Positions 19,637 through 30,884 of a stretch of DNA of 64,000 bases are shown piece after piece. Position 1 is the first letter of the stretch; each line of letters begins with the position of its first letter. A program made the translations under genes and the position numbers. A model generated the notes under the pieces. It saw only the letters and a program-made list of their open reading frames with translations, did not search any database and was not told the DNA's origin. The stretch lies in NCBI GenBank assembly GCA_004764695.1, contig SMSO01000025.1, positions 481,102 through 545,101 of the forward strand. The letters run 5' to 3'. The DNA comes from Schizochytrium sp. TIO01 (Eukaryota; Sar; Bigyra; Thraustochytrida; Thraustochytriidae).

Positions 19637-20924
19637 GGGGGTTGGAAATCTGCTTTCGATGCCGATTCTTCTGCGAAGAAGTTCTTCGATTATTTATTTT
19701 ATTTTTGTTTAGTTGATTTTTTTGTTTGGTTATTGTTTTGGAATACTATGAAGTTAATGAGTCAACGAAGGAGTAGTCGCTACCTAACGGCAACTACCAC
19801 GATCGTAGCACTAGTTCTTTATTATTTTACTTTTTAATTTTTTACTTTTTAATTTTTTACTTTTATTGTATGTGATGTTACTATAAAATAGGCAGGCAGA
19901 ATATGTAAAATATTATTACGCAGTTGTGGTCTGGCTAGTTGGGTCCAGTGGGAGCAGGCACAGTCCAGTCTCTCGCCAAAAAAAAAATAGCAGAACGAAA
20001 CAAGGCTCCAGACAGCTGCTGCTGATTCAGATGCCGAGCTCAAGCCTCTCCCCTTGAATAATCGATTAGTATCGCGCTTGAAATGAGCAACCATCGCGGA
20101 TGACTCGTGAAATGGCAAATGGCTAAATGCCAAGAATCTGTCAAAAGCGTCAGGGCACTAGCACTCCCATAGTGTACTCAATAGGGACAGTGTATTATCG
20201 TCCCTCGCTCTGTAGGAGGAGTTATGAGCGAGCGGAAGTGCTCTCTTGAGCTGTGTGTCTGTCCATCGAGAACCTAGATTTTGCGTCAATGTTGATAAAG
20301 ACTCGAGAGCGGGCCACCAGTGCTTTCGCGATAGGGATTACTGCCTGGATGAAGTGTGCTTGACACCGCCGCGGTCCTCGCTTGGGGAATCGTTGGCCAT
20401 TCACGGCGCCACCAGGAGCGAATTCCGTGCTCAATCAGGGTGCTGCGCTCCAAAAGGGTGACCGGCGACTGCGGGGCCTCTGAGGGAAGCTTTGCCGCCA
20501 CAAACAGAAGCAACGTGCTTTCCAAACAAGCTGGCAGCCTGTAGTATCACTCCAACTGTGTGGAGAAGACGGCGCACCAGGTCCACCAGTGGTGGGTATC
20601 TCTAGCTAGAGGCAACGTAGAAATGAATCTCGGTTGGCAACCAGCTTCTGAGCCTGTTGAGCCCCTAGGCAAAATGACCTGCGTGGCTTATGAGCCTGGC
20701 AGGATACATTAAAAAGAGACACTCTGGTTCATGGTGTTCTGATGCTTATAGACCAGCTTATAGGCCATCCGACTCGGTTTGGAAGGCTTCGTGAAAGTCC
20801 TTTCCGTTTCTTCATTGCGCAAAGTCCCTTTCAAAGCTTTTCTTTAAATCAAAATTTTAAATTTAATAAAAAAAACGATTGAAAAGAATATATAACTTTT
20901 TGATTTTAAAATTCACCTCTGTCT

Positions 20925-20970
20925 ACATATATATATATATATATATGTGTATGTATGTGTATGTATATGC
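20925..20970. repeat. (TA)n grading into (TATG)n
   Basis: About ten TA dinucleotides followed by GTGTATGTATGTGTATGTAT-type sequence, within a TTTAAA-rich stretch. Confidence 0.85.
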
Positions 20971-22539
20971 ATTATTTAAATTTTAAAGACTATTTAAAAT
21001 AACTATTTGCCTCAGTTCTTCAGCCGTTCTCTGTTTTTGCAAGGAACGGTTAAAAATTGACTCAGGTCCGGGTACCTTGAGAGCGGCCATTGTATTGTGG
21101 CCAGAACGCAACGACTCCAACGCATTTGCAAAAGGCTGCGCTCGCTCGCGCAACCAAACCAGGTATGACGCAGAGCGTTGCAGCAGAAGGCCGGAGCGTC
21201 GAGGCAGAAAGGATGTCGAAGCAGCTTTCGCTTCGAGGGCTCTCCTACATGGTCGGTGACGTTGGGGTGCAAATGACGTTATGACGGGTAATCAATCAAT
21301 AATCAATCGATCGATCATCAACCTTGAAGAACTCGAAGGGGGCACATTCCAAAGACATTTCCTCGCTTCCTCGGGACTTCACGGAAGGAGGTCGCGGAGC
21401 TTGAGGTTTGTGACGAAGGGCAGGCAAACTCGAGCTGCTGAGCACCCGAGCTTCTGCGCGCAGCAGGGTCGAGCGGATTGCCAGGGTAGGTCGGTTTCGA
21501 GATAGGACCTGGAGGCAGAATCGGTCATCCTCGAAACGTTCTAAGGCTGCACAATCGCCAATTTAGACGTTCGTGGAATGAGCTGCAGCTGAGTGGCCGC
21601 ATTCTGCAGGGCGAGATGGCGGTACGCCTTGTGACTGATCAGCTGCTGAAAGTAGAAAGCGAAGCTGGCCGACTAGATGTAGAGTTGTCCTTTGGGGACC
21701 AGAGGTATAACGTTGTGGTTGGACTACGAGTGCCAATGTTCACGGAGCACCATCGTCCAATTTTAATTGGTACGGGTTTGGGGTAAGCCAGGGTGCACAT
21801 AATGAAGAGACAATTTGTGCACACCCTTTGGATCGACCTCTACTACCACTGATCATAGCATATTGGCCATAGACGTGAAGATGTTTGAGTTAGATGGCTA
21901 GTTGAAATCTCCAAAGCAAGCTAATGCGACAGAACTTTGCGACGAGCTTAATCGTACGCATCAGCCAGAGTCACAGGGTGTATTTCGTAAATTATACGAC
22001 GACACTGCAACTCGAGCGAACGAAGAACATCGTCTTTGCATTGTCAATAAAAATTCACTCAAAGCCGAAACTAGTTTCTTCGTGTTCCATCACACGATAT
22101 CTGGCAAGGACATATAATTGTTGATCGTAGCTGGAAATCGATCAATCTGCTCGAAAAAGTTGTTTAAAGAACCCATAATATGCACAGATAGAGAAACTAT
22201 GCAAGAGCAAGATAATGAAAGGTCATAAAATGAATAGATAAACTGAATTTGTACTTTAAAAAGAAAAGAAAAAGTATTATATTGGAATGAGAAAAAAGAT
22301 GTTGGGTGTACGCGCTAAAGAATGCATAGAATGCCAGCAAGCGAGCAGAAACTGCTTAGTCAGGTTCTCTTTACCCTCGATTCACCAATGGATAAACTTG
22401 TCAATTGGGTTCCCCCCCTTTCCCGTGAAACTCCTTGCTAACCCGGGTCTGTCGAAATTACACGCCCGGTGGGTATCCACGGAGATCACATTTAAACTAA
22501 AAGGGAGTATTCTGTTGTCCTAAAGCGTCATCACCTGGT

Positions 22540-24093
22540 TTAGTCCATGGTCGGAAGGTTGTCCACCACAGTAAAGTCGCAGCCCGTAGCAGCACGCACA
22601 TCCTCTAGGGAGTGCTGAGAAGAGATCTCAATAAGAGTGAGCGAGCCAGTAACCTTGTCAACGTCAAAGACACCCATCTCAGTGATAATGCGGTCAACAA
22701 CACCACGGCCAGTGAGCGGAAGACTGCAAGATTTGAGGATTTTATGAGCTCCACCCTTAGCAGTGTGCTCCATAGTAACAACAACACGAGTACCTGAGGA
22801 CACAAGGTCCATGGCACCACCCATACCCTTGACCATCTTGCCCGGAATGATCCAATTGGCGAGATCTCCGTTCTCGGCAACCTGCAAGGCGCCAAGCACA
22901 GTGAGGTCAACGTGAGCTCCGCGAATCATGCCAAAAGACTCAGAGCTGCTAAAGATGCTAGAGCCAGGAATCATGGTGACAGTTTCCTTGCCAGCGTTGA
23001 TGAGATCCGGGTCCACCTCCTCTTCGGTCGGGTAGGGACCGAAGCCAAGCAAACCATTTTCAGATTGCATCTCGATCTTAATACCCTGCGGGAGGTAGTT
23101 GCTAGCCATGGTGGGCAGACCAATACCGAGGTTTACATACATGCCATCCTGGAATTCTTTGGCAGCGCGGCGGATAATGCGTTCGCGAGACGGGTTCAGA
23201 CCTTTGGGGGTTTCGTCAGAAGGCGGGCGGTACAGAGTACGCTTTTCGATGCGCTTCTCGTAAGACTTACCCTGGATCAAACGATCGACATAAATACCCG
23301 GTACGTGGATCTGATCAGGATCAAGCGAGCCAGCCGGCACGATCTCCTCAACTTCAGCAATAGTTACACGAGCAGCCTTGGCACACTCCGGGTTGAAGTT
23401 GCGAGCAGTCTTACGGAAAACCAGGTTGCCGCGCTCGTCAGCCTTCCATGCCTTGACCAGTGCAAAATCGCCAGTGATGGCCTCTTCCATGATGTATTGG
23501 CGTCCATTGAACTCGCGAGATTCACGAGGGTTGGCGCGGATCACCTCAGGCCCCTCCATAGCGCCCCCTGGGCCAAACTTGATCGGAAACCCGCCTTCTT
23601 GAATTAGAGTTCCAGCTGCAGTGGGCGTGTAGAACGCAGGAATCCCAGCTCCACCAGCACGAAGACGCTCTGCGAGTGTACCTTGAGGAGTCAGCTCGAC
23701 CTCGAGCTGACCTGACAGGTATAGCTCCTCGAATTTCTTGTTCTCGCCAACATAGGACGAAATCATGCGCTTGATCTGGCCGGTTTGCAGCAAAAGCCCA
23801 AGACCAAAGTCATCAACACCGGCATTGTTAGAGACTGCCGTAAGACCTCGCGATCCCTTCTTGACAAGAGCCTCAATGAGGTTCTCGGGAATACCACAGA
23901 GGCCGAATCCGCCTACGAGCAGTTTTGCTCCGTCAGGAATATCTGCAATTGCATCTTCGGGGTTCTCAAAAATCTTATCTGACCTTTTGCGATCGCCGGG
24001 TGCTGCTGTGCTCAGCCCCCTTGCGCCAAATCGGCCTCCAAGTCGCAGCGCTACGCCGCTTCGTTGACCCAAGACCCGAGCGACGGTCTCCAT
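22540..24093 (-). CDS. OXCT1: Succinyl-CoA:3-ketoacid CoA transferase (SCOT), mitochondrial
   Basis: Moves CoA from succinyl-CoA to acetoacetate, the activating step of ketone-body use in the mitochondrial matrix. 517 residues, the normal fused length: an alpha-subunit-like half (about 40-275; [40 protein letters not shown]) and a beta-subunit-like half (about 300-515; [30 protein letters not shown]). The catalytic glutamate that forms the CoA thioester is Glu345 in QSENGLLG. The ATG at 24091-24093 starts an Arg-rich, acid-poor leader ([13 protein letters not shown]...) that looks like a mitochondrial targeting peptide; the frame upstream has no other ATG. No introns. Identification is firm; the symbol follows the animal orthologue. 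Confidence 0.95.
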   Translation of the reverse strand: METVARVLGQRSGVALRLGGRFGARGLSTAAPGDRKRSDKIFENPEDAIADIPDGAKLLVGGFGLCGIPENLIEALVKKGSRGLTAVSNNAGVDDFGLGLLLQTGQIKRMISSYVGENKKFEELYLSGQLEVELTPQGTLAERLRAGGAGIPAFYTPTAAGTLIQEGGFPIKFGPGGAMEGPEVIRANPRESREFNGRQYIMEEAITGDFALVKAWKADERGNLVFRKTARNFNPECAKAARVTIAEVEEIVPAGSLDPDQIHVPGIYVDRLIQGKSYEKRIEKRTLYRPPSDETPKGLNPSRERIIRRAAKEFQDGMYVNLGIGLPTMASNYLPQGIKIEMQSENGLLGFGPYPTEEEVDPDLINAGKETVTMIPGSSIFSSSESFGMIRGAHVDLTVLGALQVAENGDLANWIIPGKMVKGMGGAMDLVSSGTRVVVTMEHTAKGGAHKILKSCSLPLTGRGVVDRIITEMGVFDVDKVTGSLTLIEISSQHSLEDVRAATGCDFTVVDNLPTMD

Positions 24094-25790
24094 CTCGCTT
24101 GCAAGCGCGACTTCTAAGCGTACTTTGCCCACTCAACCCAGGAACAAAGCAACTCGTCAAGTCCCAAGCTGCAGACCAGTATGTCTTATCCTCGCAAGTC
24201 ACGGGGCTTTGCGGCACTGCTCGCAGCCGTTTCGAGTTTGCCTTCGCTCGAGTATTATATTTCTATGTCTATCCCAGTTCGATCTTCACTCGAATTCGGA
24301 TCAGTCCCTTCTTTTGTGTATCCCCTAAGTTCGACTTAGGACCCCCTTAGCACCAGTATCCTGTTTTTTCATATGGGTTTATATGGAGGTACTTAGGTAG
24401 TAGTAACAGTAGTAGTGAAACTTTCTCTTCCTTTTGCTTCTTTTCTGATGATAATTTGTCAACGCATGTACAAAACAAAAAATTGTAAACGCATTTCCAC
24501 TCCTATTGAGCTTAACTTTTGCGATGCGAAAGCAACATTTAGAACTTCTTGAATTTGTGCTTTTATAGATCATGGCCATCGTCGCGAGGAAGAAATGACC
24601 CTCAGAAGTTTCGATGCAGGCGTTTCATGATAGGAAAGACTCTCTCGATTTGTTATCGTCATGGATTGACTCGAACTCGAACGCGAAAGACGTGAGCTCG
24701 AAAATAGCAGCTGCATTAGACTGCTTTGCTTTGCTGTCATTTGCAGCTCAACCTATCGACTCACAACGCGTTTCCGAGTTCACTTCCACTTCGCTTCGAT
24801 TTGTTGCTCCTAATCATTAGGTAGTAATGTACCACTGACATTTTTTGTAATCGCTTTCTATCTTGAAAGGCAAAACACGCGAAGGACTGACTCAGAATTC
24901 CTATGGAAATGGAAACTTGGATCAGTTGCGAAGAATGCAAATACCCACCACGCTTGCTCGGCTTCATGCTGGTGTAGAACGTGCATGCACGAACCTCCTC
25001 GAGCGTGACTGCCTCCCTCGGTCTGACTAACTAGCCTTCATCAGCAACGATCTTCTGCGTTGTCAAAGGCCTCCTTCAGTCTATTGAGCTTATTGAGCTT
25101 GAACTTTGGCTTGAGACCCGAATCCGTCTCTTCGCTCAGCAGTGGGACTTTGCGAATGGGGTGCGCTAGGATGTTCTAGTGATCAGCATAGAAGGCGACG
25201 TATTCTGCGCAAACCTAACCTAACCTAACCTAACCTAACCTAACTGAGACTCGAGAGTTCCCGCGCGTTTTGTGCACCGTGTGGAGGGCGGTTCCGTATG
25301 TTCCACATGATCCAGGGGCCTCAAAAGGCTGGGAATTCCCAACGGTCTCAAACTGGGCCAGGCGTCGCTTCGAGCATGGGAAGCTCCTGAGTGGGTAGCG
25401 TAACGGGCTGGGAGATTAAGTGCAAACTTTGGAGATAATGATTTAAAGGGTGGAGCCCAAGGTTAATTCGTTTGTGATGGTATGTGCAGCTTCGAAAATG
25501 CGTCATTCATGGCGTTGAAATAAAGTCATCGTCTCGCCGAACTAAATCTATCCGTTCATTGAGGTATCTAGCAGTCAGCTGCTTTTTGCCTGTGCAGTCC
25601 CTTGTAGGCAGTTTGCATAAATAACCGAGAGACATTGTAAACCAGCTGCTGGTTCTGGAAGATGGCTTGAAAGTACTGGCTATAATGACAGAAGATTTCC
25701 CGATTCCTTCTCAGTTGCAAATTGCAAATCCAAAGATAAGAGTTGTGCGAACTGCCAAGGCTTAAATTTCAACTCGATGTATCGAAGATC
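24094..25790. other. Spacer between divergent genes, with telomere-like repeat
   Basis: 1.7 kb between SCOT (leftward) and the alpha/beta hydrolase (rightward), so it holds both promoters. It contains six CCTAA units. No gene recognised. Confidence 0.55.
25214..25243. repeat. Interstitial (CCTAA)6, i.e. TTAGG on the minus strand
   Basis: Six perfect CCTAA pentamers. TTAGG is the arthropod-type telomere unit; most stramenopiles are thought to use TTAGGG. Here it lies inside a gene-containing region. Confidence 0.9.
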
Positions 25791-27017
25791 ATGCCGTGTC
25801 CTTTTGGTCAAAACTCATGGGAACTGCCAGAAGAGGAATGGGAGGCCATGATGATACCCCTAGAAGATGAAGTTTTGCAACTTTCAGGACTTGAAAAGGA
25901 AGAGTATCAAGCAGAATTTACAATGTTTACGATGGCCGGCGTACCTTTTAAAGTTCGCACTATATACATCCATCGTGAGGACAAGCACAAACCATCTCTA
26001 TTGTTGACACACGGCAATATGTCAATGGCAATTGGCTATTTCAGAATGTTCAAAACGTTATCTAAGTACTTTAGAATTGTTGCATTTGACAACATGAACT
26101 TAGGCCTGAAAATAAAATCTTCAGAAATGCGGCACGCCAATAATAGCGAGAGAAGCCCTGAACAAGCGGAGTCTTGGATTATGGAATGGCTTGAAAATGC
26201 TATTGGGCGAATGGACCTACCTGAAAAGTTCTACATGGCTGGCGTTTCCTTCGGGGGCTACCTTTGCATGTTGTATGCAAGCATGCACCCGGAGCGTATC
26301 GAATCTATGTTTTTACTTAACCCACTTGGAATTTCCTCCTACGATAGGAAGTCGTACATGTCATACAGCGGTGTGCCCTTAATTGATGATGAGAGATGCG
26401 AAACTACGAAGTGCACAGACGCGAACCTTAAGCGCATTATACAAGGTAAAACTGGGAGTGACATAATGAATCGTCAAAAATTACATATGAAGAAAATAGT
26501 TCTTACCTTAATAATTGGTGGAGTAAAAAATGCAATGCATAAAGGGAAACACCCAGATGAACTTATTAACGTTTTTACAAAGTATTACTGGCACATGCTC
26601 GCGAGACCCGGTGCAGCAGATATAACAATGGAAGGGCCCTTTCAGTGGTTTGCGCATACCATTCATTCCATGCATGAACCAGACCGCCTTAACAATCCAG
26701 CCTGCAATTTCCCGCTTGCGATTGCTTTCGGAGGTCGAGGCGAATTTGCTAGTTCCGAAGGTGCGGAGAACTTGCTAAATATGATTAAAAACTATAATGA
26801 GGGGCGAATTAACTTGTTCAAATTAGAAAGAGATACCACAGCAATAGGCGAATCTCATAATTTACAGGGTGATTTCCCTGACGAGGCAGTGGCAATTATG
26901 CTGAAGCACTTTGATGGAACCATCCAAGGCAGGTGGGAGCCAACAAAATTGGCTTCCCGCACCACTAAGCTAAGACCCAGCGCTCGGGTGGCCCCAGAAA
27001 ATCTCTTTGTAAATTAG
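25791..27017 (+). CDS. Alpha/beta-hydrolase fold protein
   Basis: Hydrolase of unknown substrate, 408 residues. The nucleophile elbow GVSFGGY places the catalytic Ser at about residue 153, on the strand-turn-helix typical of the fold (FYMAGVSFGGYLCMLYASMHPERI). The oxyanion-hole block LLLTHGNMS precedes it at about 70-78, and the likely catalytic His is in GESHNLQGDFPDEA near 345-360. The spacing resembles ABHD4/ABHD5-type lipases, but no family-specific motif settles it. There is no signal peptide or membrane segment. The frame extends 5' only through a TTG, so the ATG at 25791 (MPCPFGQNSW) is used. It is single-exon and AT-richer than its neighbours. Confidence 0.8.
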   Translation: MPCPFGQNSWELPEEEWEAMMIPLEDEVLQLSGLEKEEYQAEFTMFTMAGVPFKVRTIYIHREDKHKPSLLLTHGNMSMAIGYFRMFKTLSKYFRIVAFDNMNLGLKIKSSEMRHANNSERSPEQAESWIMEWLENAIGRMDLPEKFYMAGVSFGGYLCMLYASMHPERIESMFLLNPLGISSYDRKSYMSYSGVPLIDDERCETTKCTDANLKRIIQGKTGSDIMNRQKLHMKKIVLTLIIGGVKNAMHKGKHPDELINVFTKYYWHMLARPGAADITMEGPFQWFAHTIHSMHEPDRLNNPACNFPLAIAFGGRGEFASSEGAENLLNMIKNYNEGRINLFKLERDTTAIGESHNLQGDFPDEAVAIMLKHFDGTIQGRWEPTKLASRTTKLRPSARVAPENLFVN

Positions 27018-29633
27018 TTAGAGTGGACGAATTTTATCTAGAAAAGGGATAATGCTTATCAAAAGCAATCAGCACTGAAAATACAAAATAAAGTAGTACT
27101 ACAAAAGTTGCACCAAGTTTTCATAATGAAGAGATATGTGAATTTGTATGTGCAGCAAAAGCCCTTACCAATCCTTCTTTAGGATCTGACATTATTAAGA
27201 TATCTAGAAAAGAGAATATTTCCGACCAGCGGCTGGCAATGCCAGGAATGTGTGATGCTAAGTTAAACAATCCCACTCCAAAGACGTTCAGAATCTTACT
27301 TCAGTTGTATCATTTTATCATTCTTTTAAAGTGCCACTTCCTTCTGTAGTTTCGCTCTGACCCCAATTTATTTGTGGAGCTTGTAAAAGATTACCTTTCC
27401 CAAATTGTTTGGGTTTATGAAAACTTATGCAACACTAGTCAAATTACATTTGAATATAGGAGTATTAATTAGTATCCGGAACTAATCTAAAGTTGTTAAG
27501 TTTGTTTGTACTCACCATTGAGTTTAATCAATATCTTATTCTGTGAACAAATTCAGAATTCTATGATAGACCTTGATATAGTTACCATCGAGAGGGGAGT
27601 AAACTTGCTCCATACTGTCCTTCAATGGTTGGTTTCCCTCCCTCCATAATATTTCAACGCTTAGTTGGCAGGGTAAATTGCATGATGCATCTCACAGAGT
27701 GCCTTTCGAGTAGTTCCTAGTGTGATTTGACCAAGACATTTTGAATAAGGGAGCTGGGAGTATATAATCGTGCAGATATGTTTTGCGCAGCAAGTAACCA
27801 TATGTCGACAAGAACACTTTCCAGAAGATGGAATGATTTACAATGAACTTGTAGGAAACCATGATGAAACGAGATACAAAGGACCTTGCATAATGATAAA
27901 CCAACAAAGTGCAATCTTTCATTTCATTACTCTTTGTTGCACCATCTCGGCAACTTGTAAAGATACTCGCAATTATATTTTTACAAATCTTCGAATAAGT
28001 GAATATAGACAGCAGGAAAAAGAAGTCTTTGTATATTAGTCATAAGTCTAACTTAAAATATTCTTCCTTGTTGAAAACGGTTTATCACTAAAGAACATTG
28101 CAATCGAAAACGTCGTAGCATACATAACCTTTCAGACGTTATGCGGTCCCCTAAGCCAATCAGTTTCCCTGACATTTATTCAGAAATTCAATTCCCGCTG
28201 ATTCTGGATGCGCTGGCTTGCATTGGTTTGTGGCGTGTGCCAACCGAATACCCTCAATCAGAAGCCAGAATTCCGTCTCAGCATTCTCACATCTGCTCAG
28301 ATAATAAGGAAGGGACTTTCAAGTTAGGATTAGCTAGGCACTCAGCTAAGCTGATTACATGCACGCGCACTGTTATAGTAAATACTAGGAAATTAGTGCA
28401 CGCGCTCTTCACCTTAGATTGACACGGAAGTTGATCCAAGTTGTGCAAAAGCGCGTGCACAAGTTAAGTCAATCAAATCATTCTCTTATTAGCAGAAACG
28501 TTGGACCTGGCTGGATTGCGCACATTAAACAACCTATCGTCGCATCAGCTCGGCAGACCAGAATTGGCGAGGAGACATTTTGACGTGGACGGGTTATACG
28601 GTAGGTTTTTTGTGAGCTCGATGTTGGCTCGGCGGCGCGATCGAAGTTGGCGAAAACCCATAGAAATTGAGGAAGCAACCAGCTGAGCGAGGGAGCGTGG
28701 CAAAAGAAGGCCTGACCAGCAGTTCAATGCAACGTGGACGCACCCACCCAGGCTGTGACTCAGCCTATATATTGCAGATACGTCAGTATTGAAGCAGACG
28801 AGGGGCGTGGGACGTAGGATGTGGCTTCCGCAAATCCGGCGAAGCTCGTCGCACGTCCAGATTTGGCCTGGCGGTCTGAAAATACCAATCGTGCTTCCTT
28901 ATATTTGAAGTTACTGGTAGCCGCCACGGTTCAACCATGTATGATATTCAATAGACCGATTACATTCTCGCCTCTTAACCTTTGCGAAATTAGGAGGATT
29001 ATTCGGATTTCGTTGAGATGATGGATGGAGTTGACGATGATTGAAGCGTGAAGAAAATTTGAAGAGAAGAGGAACACCAGGTTGTAGGAAGAAACCTCGC
29101 CATCTCCTTTGCAATTGCTGGACGGTGTTTAACATGCCCGCTTAAAAAGAAATCTAGAGATTGTTGGTTAAATTTTTGGCCAAAATAGAAACCGGAGTTT
29201 CCTAACTCTGAAATTCGTTTATTCCTGCGCGCTCGATTACGATAAAATTCTATTTAGGTAGACTCCGTTTTCGGAATGATAACTCTCTAGCATGAAGTTC
29301 TAATCAAACTAACTTTGACGTAGCGTAACACCGTAGTAGGCGCAAAAGGAATATCTGTGCTCACGACTATTTTGGTTCAGGTACGTCTGATGAGATGAGA
29401 GGGAAGGTTAGCAGCGCGTAGGTAGGCAGTACTTAGACTGTACTCTGTAGCACAAAGTGAGTGGGTGACGTGAAGAAGAAAACTTGTGCAAAGATGCAAA
29501 CCTGCAATACAAACAGATTCCTCCTGGTTGCCCGGCGCGTGGCCAAAACAGATCACTAACTAGTTTGCAGCCAAATTTAGCCACAGAAGCTTGTTGATTG
29601 TAAAAAGAGAAGTCTCGAATACATTGTATCACG
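27018..29633. other. Intergenic 2.6 kb, possible decayed retroelement fragments
   Basis: Candidate polyadenylation signal AATAAA at about 27087-27092 after the hydrolase gene. An 88-codon plus-strand frame at 27770-28036 and a minus-strand frame at 28478-28678 read weakly like pieces of Ty1/copia RNase H and reverse transcriptase. No terminal repeats were recognised. The rest is featureless. Confidence 0.35.
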
Positions 29634-30239
29634 ATGGATAACCTTGAGCGTCTCCTCGCAGAGCTGCTGACGGACTTTGACACCATCAGCACCACTCGTA
29701 AGCAGTACCGGGATATGCTGGACGACGTTATTCGCACCACTACTGCACGTTATGTGACCGAGGCCACTTCTGGATTCTTTCCTGACAAAACCCAGCCAGC
29801 ATACATTTACCTGCGTGCGGCTCTGCGTTTGGCACGTGCCAGCCAAGAAGGCCCTGGAGAGGAGCGTGTCAGCTTGGTGCAAGGTGCCCTAGATGATGCA
29901 CAGCAAGCACGCTGGGAAGGCGTCGACCAGAATACACATGAAGTTCATGGCGATGTTCCCCATCTCCGTGCTGACGCAGACGCTCGCAGCGCTGATGAAT
30001 ACAACCACAAACTTGCTGAAATTTATGACCAGGCTGGAGACCTTTTCAATCAGGTGCGTGGACGCGGACACCCTGAATCTGAAAACATGTTCACAGCAAT
30101 TGCTCAAATCGCCATGATTTGCAGCTTCCCAGATGAAATTCCGTACAAGTTTACAAAGGATGAGCGTAACGGAGCTGTTCGCAAGTGCGAGGATATGATC
30201 AAATTCTCTCTTCGCATCTGCCGTAGCAAGACCCATTAA
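29634..30239 (+). CDS. Hypothetical protein, 201 residues
   Basis: I do not recognise this family. The frame runs from ATG 29634 to TAA 30237-30239 with no break, and its composition and codon choice look like real protein. It is predicted mainly alpha-helical, acidic, with no signal peptide or membrane span. Notable blocks are LLAELLTDFDTIS near the start, PAYIYLRAALRLARASQ (about 55-71), the HEVHGDVPHLRADADARSADEYNHKLAEIYDQAGDLFNQV segment (about 102-142, given here by its ends HEVHGDV and DLFNQV), and ENMFTAIAQIAMICSFPDEIPYK-type sequence near 150-170. The C-terminus is basic (RSKTH). The helical layout resembles a small adaptor or bundle protein. A candidate polyadenylation signal (AATAAA) lies near 30384. 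Confidence 0.75.
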   Translation: MDNLERLLAELLTDFDTISTTRKQYRDMLDDVIRTTTARYVTEATSGFFPDKTQPAYIYLRAALRLARASQEGPGEERVSLVQGALDDAQQARWEGVDQNTHEVHGDVPHLRADADARSADEYNHKLAEIYDQAGDLFNQVRGRGHPESENMFTAIAQIAMICSFPDEIPYKFTKDERNGAVRKCEDMIKFSLRICRSKTH

Positions 30240-30884
30240 TGCTTTGCTTTCTGAGGAGCATAAATCTTCAGTTCTGTGACCTCATTACTCTAAAAATCTT
30301 TACATCTGTTTGAAGATGCCAATGGACACCACAGTTGCGCTACATTTTCAACTCGCATACAGCAGTCTCCTAAAGTACCAATCAATAAATTAATTTCCCG
30401 CCTAATCTAGAACTAGCTTTCCGGTTCACGCCTCAGGTGTCAACAACAAAACTTCAATTCGTTTTTACATATACTAGGTTTCTCATATCATAAGTTTCCT
30501 ATTCTTGTTATTGAAGTAATTGCTTCTTGGGACGAAGTTTTGAGAACGGTAAGCCGAGGATGGCGATTGCCACAAAAATGATTGCCTACTGCAACTGATA
30601 ACTTCTCCCCCACCCTAACTAGCTTTATATCTATGACTCCCTTCGTGAGAAATAACAAATATGCGCGTATCACATTTATTGTCATGGCACTTACTCCTGA
30701 GCACGTCGCTTTGAAATAAGTCAACCTTCTCTTGTATGTAGTGTATGCCTTTGTACCTAATACTGATGATAGTCTATTTTTATTTTTAGTTTCGTCACTT
30801 GAAGAGAAAAGGGTAAACGTGGTTCACGCTGTTCGAGTGTAGCACACTCTCACAAACCACAGGCGTAGCTTGAGCACTGCTGCT
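30240..30884. other. Intergenic 0.6 kb
   Basis: Short spacer between two plus-strand genes, mostly AT-rich. No RNA gene or repeat recognised. Confidence 0.55.

Larger units (their letters stand above)
17289..22539. other. Gene-poor spacer, 5.2 kb, many simple repeats
   Basis: Between the heme oxygenase 5' end and the SCOT 3' end. It holds CATT, CCTA, ATCA, CATA and TA microsatellites, two clusters of TTTAAA motifs (about 18427-18640 and 20837-20998), and GC-richer islands (about 18660-19080, 20250-20560, 21060-21500). No frame shows a recognisable domain. A 56-codon ATG frame at 21616-21786 reads like protein but matches nothing with confidence. Confidence 0.5.

Noticed and set aside
24094..24132. 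Longer SCOT N-terminus
   Set aside because: Starts at GTG; the ATG at 24093 begins a good mitochondrial leader.
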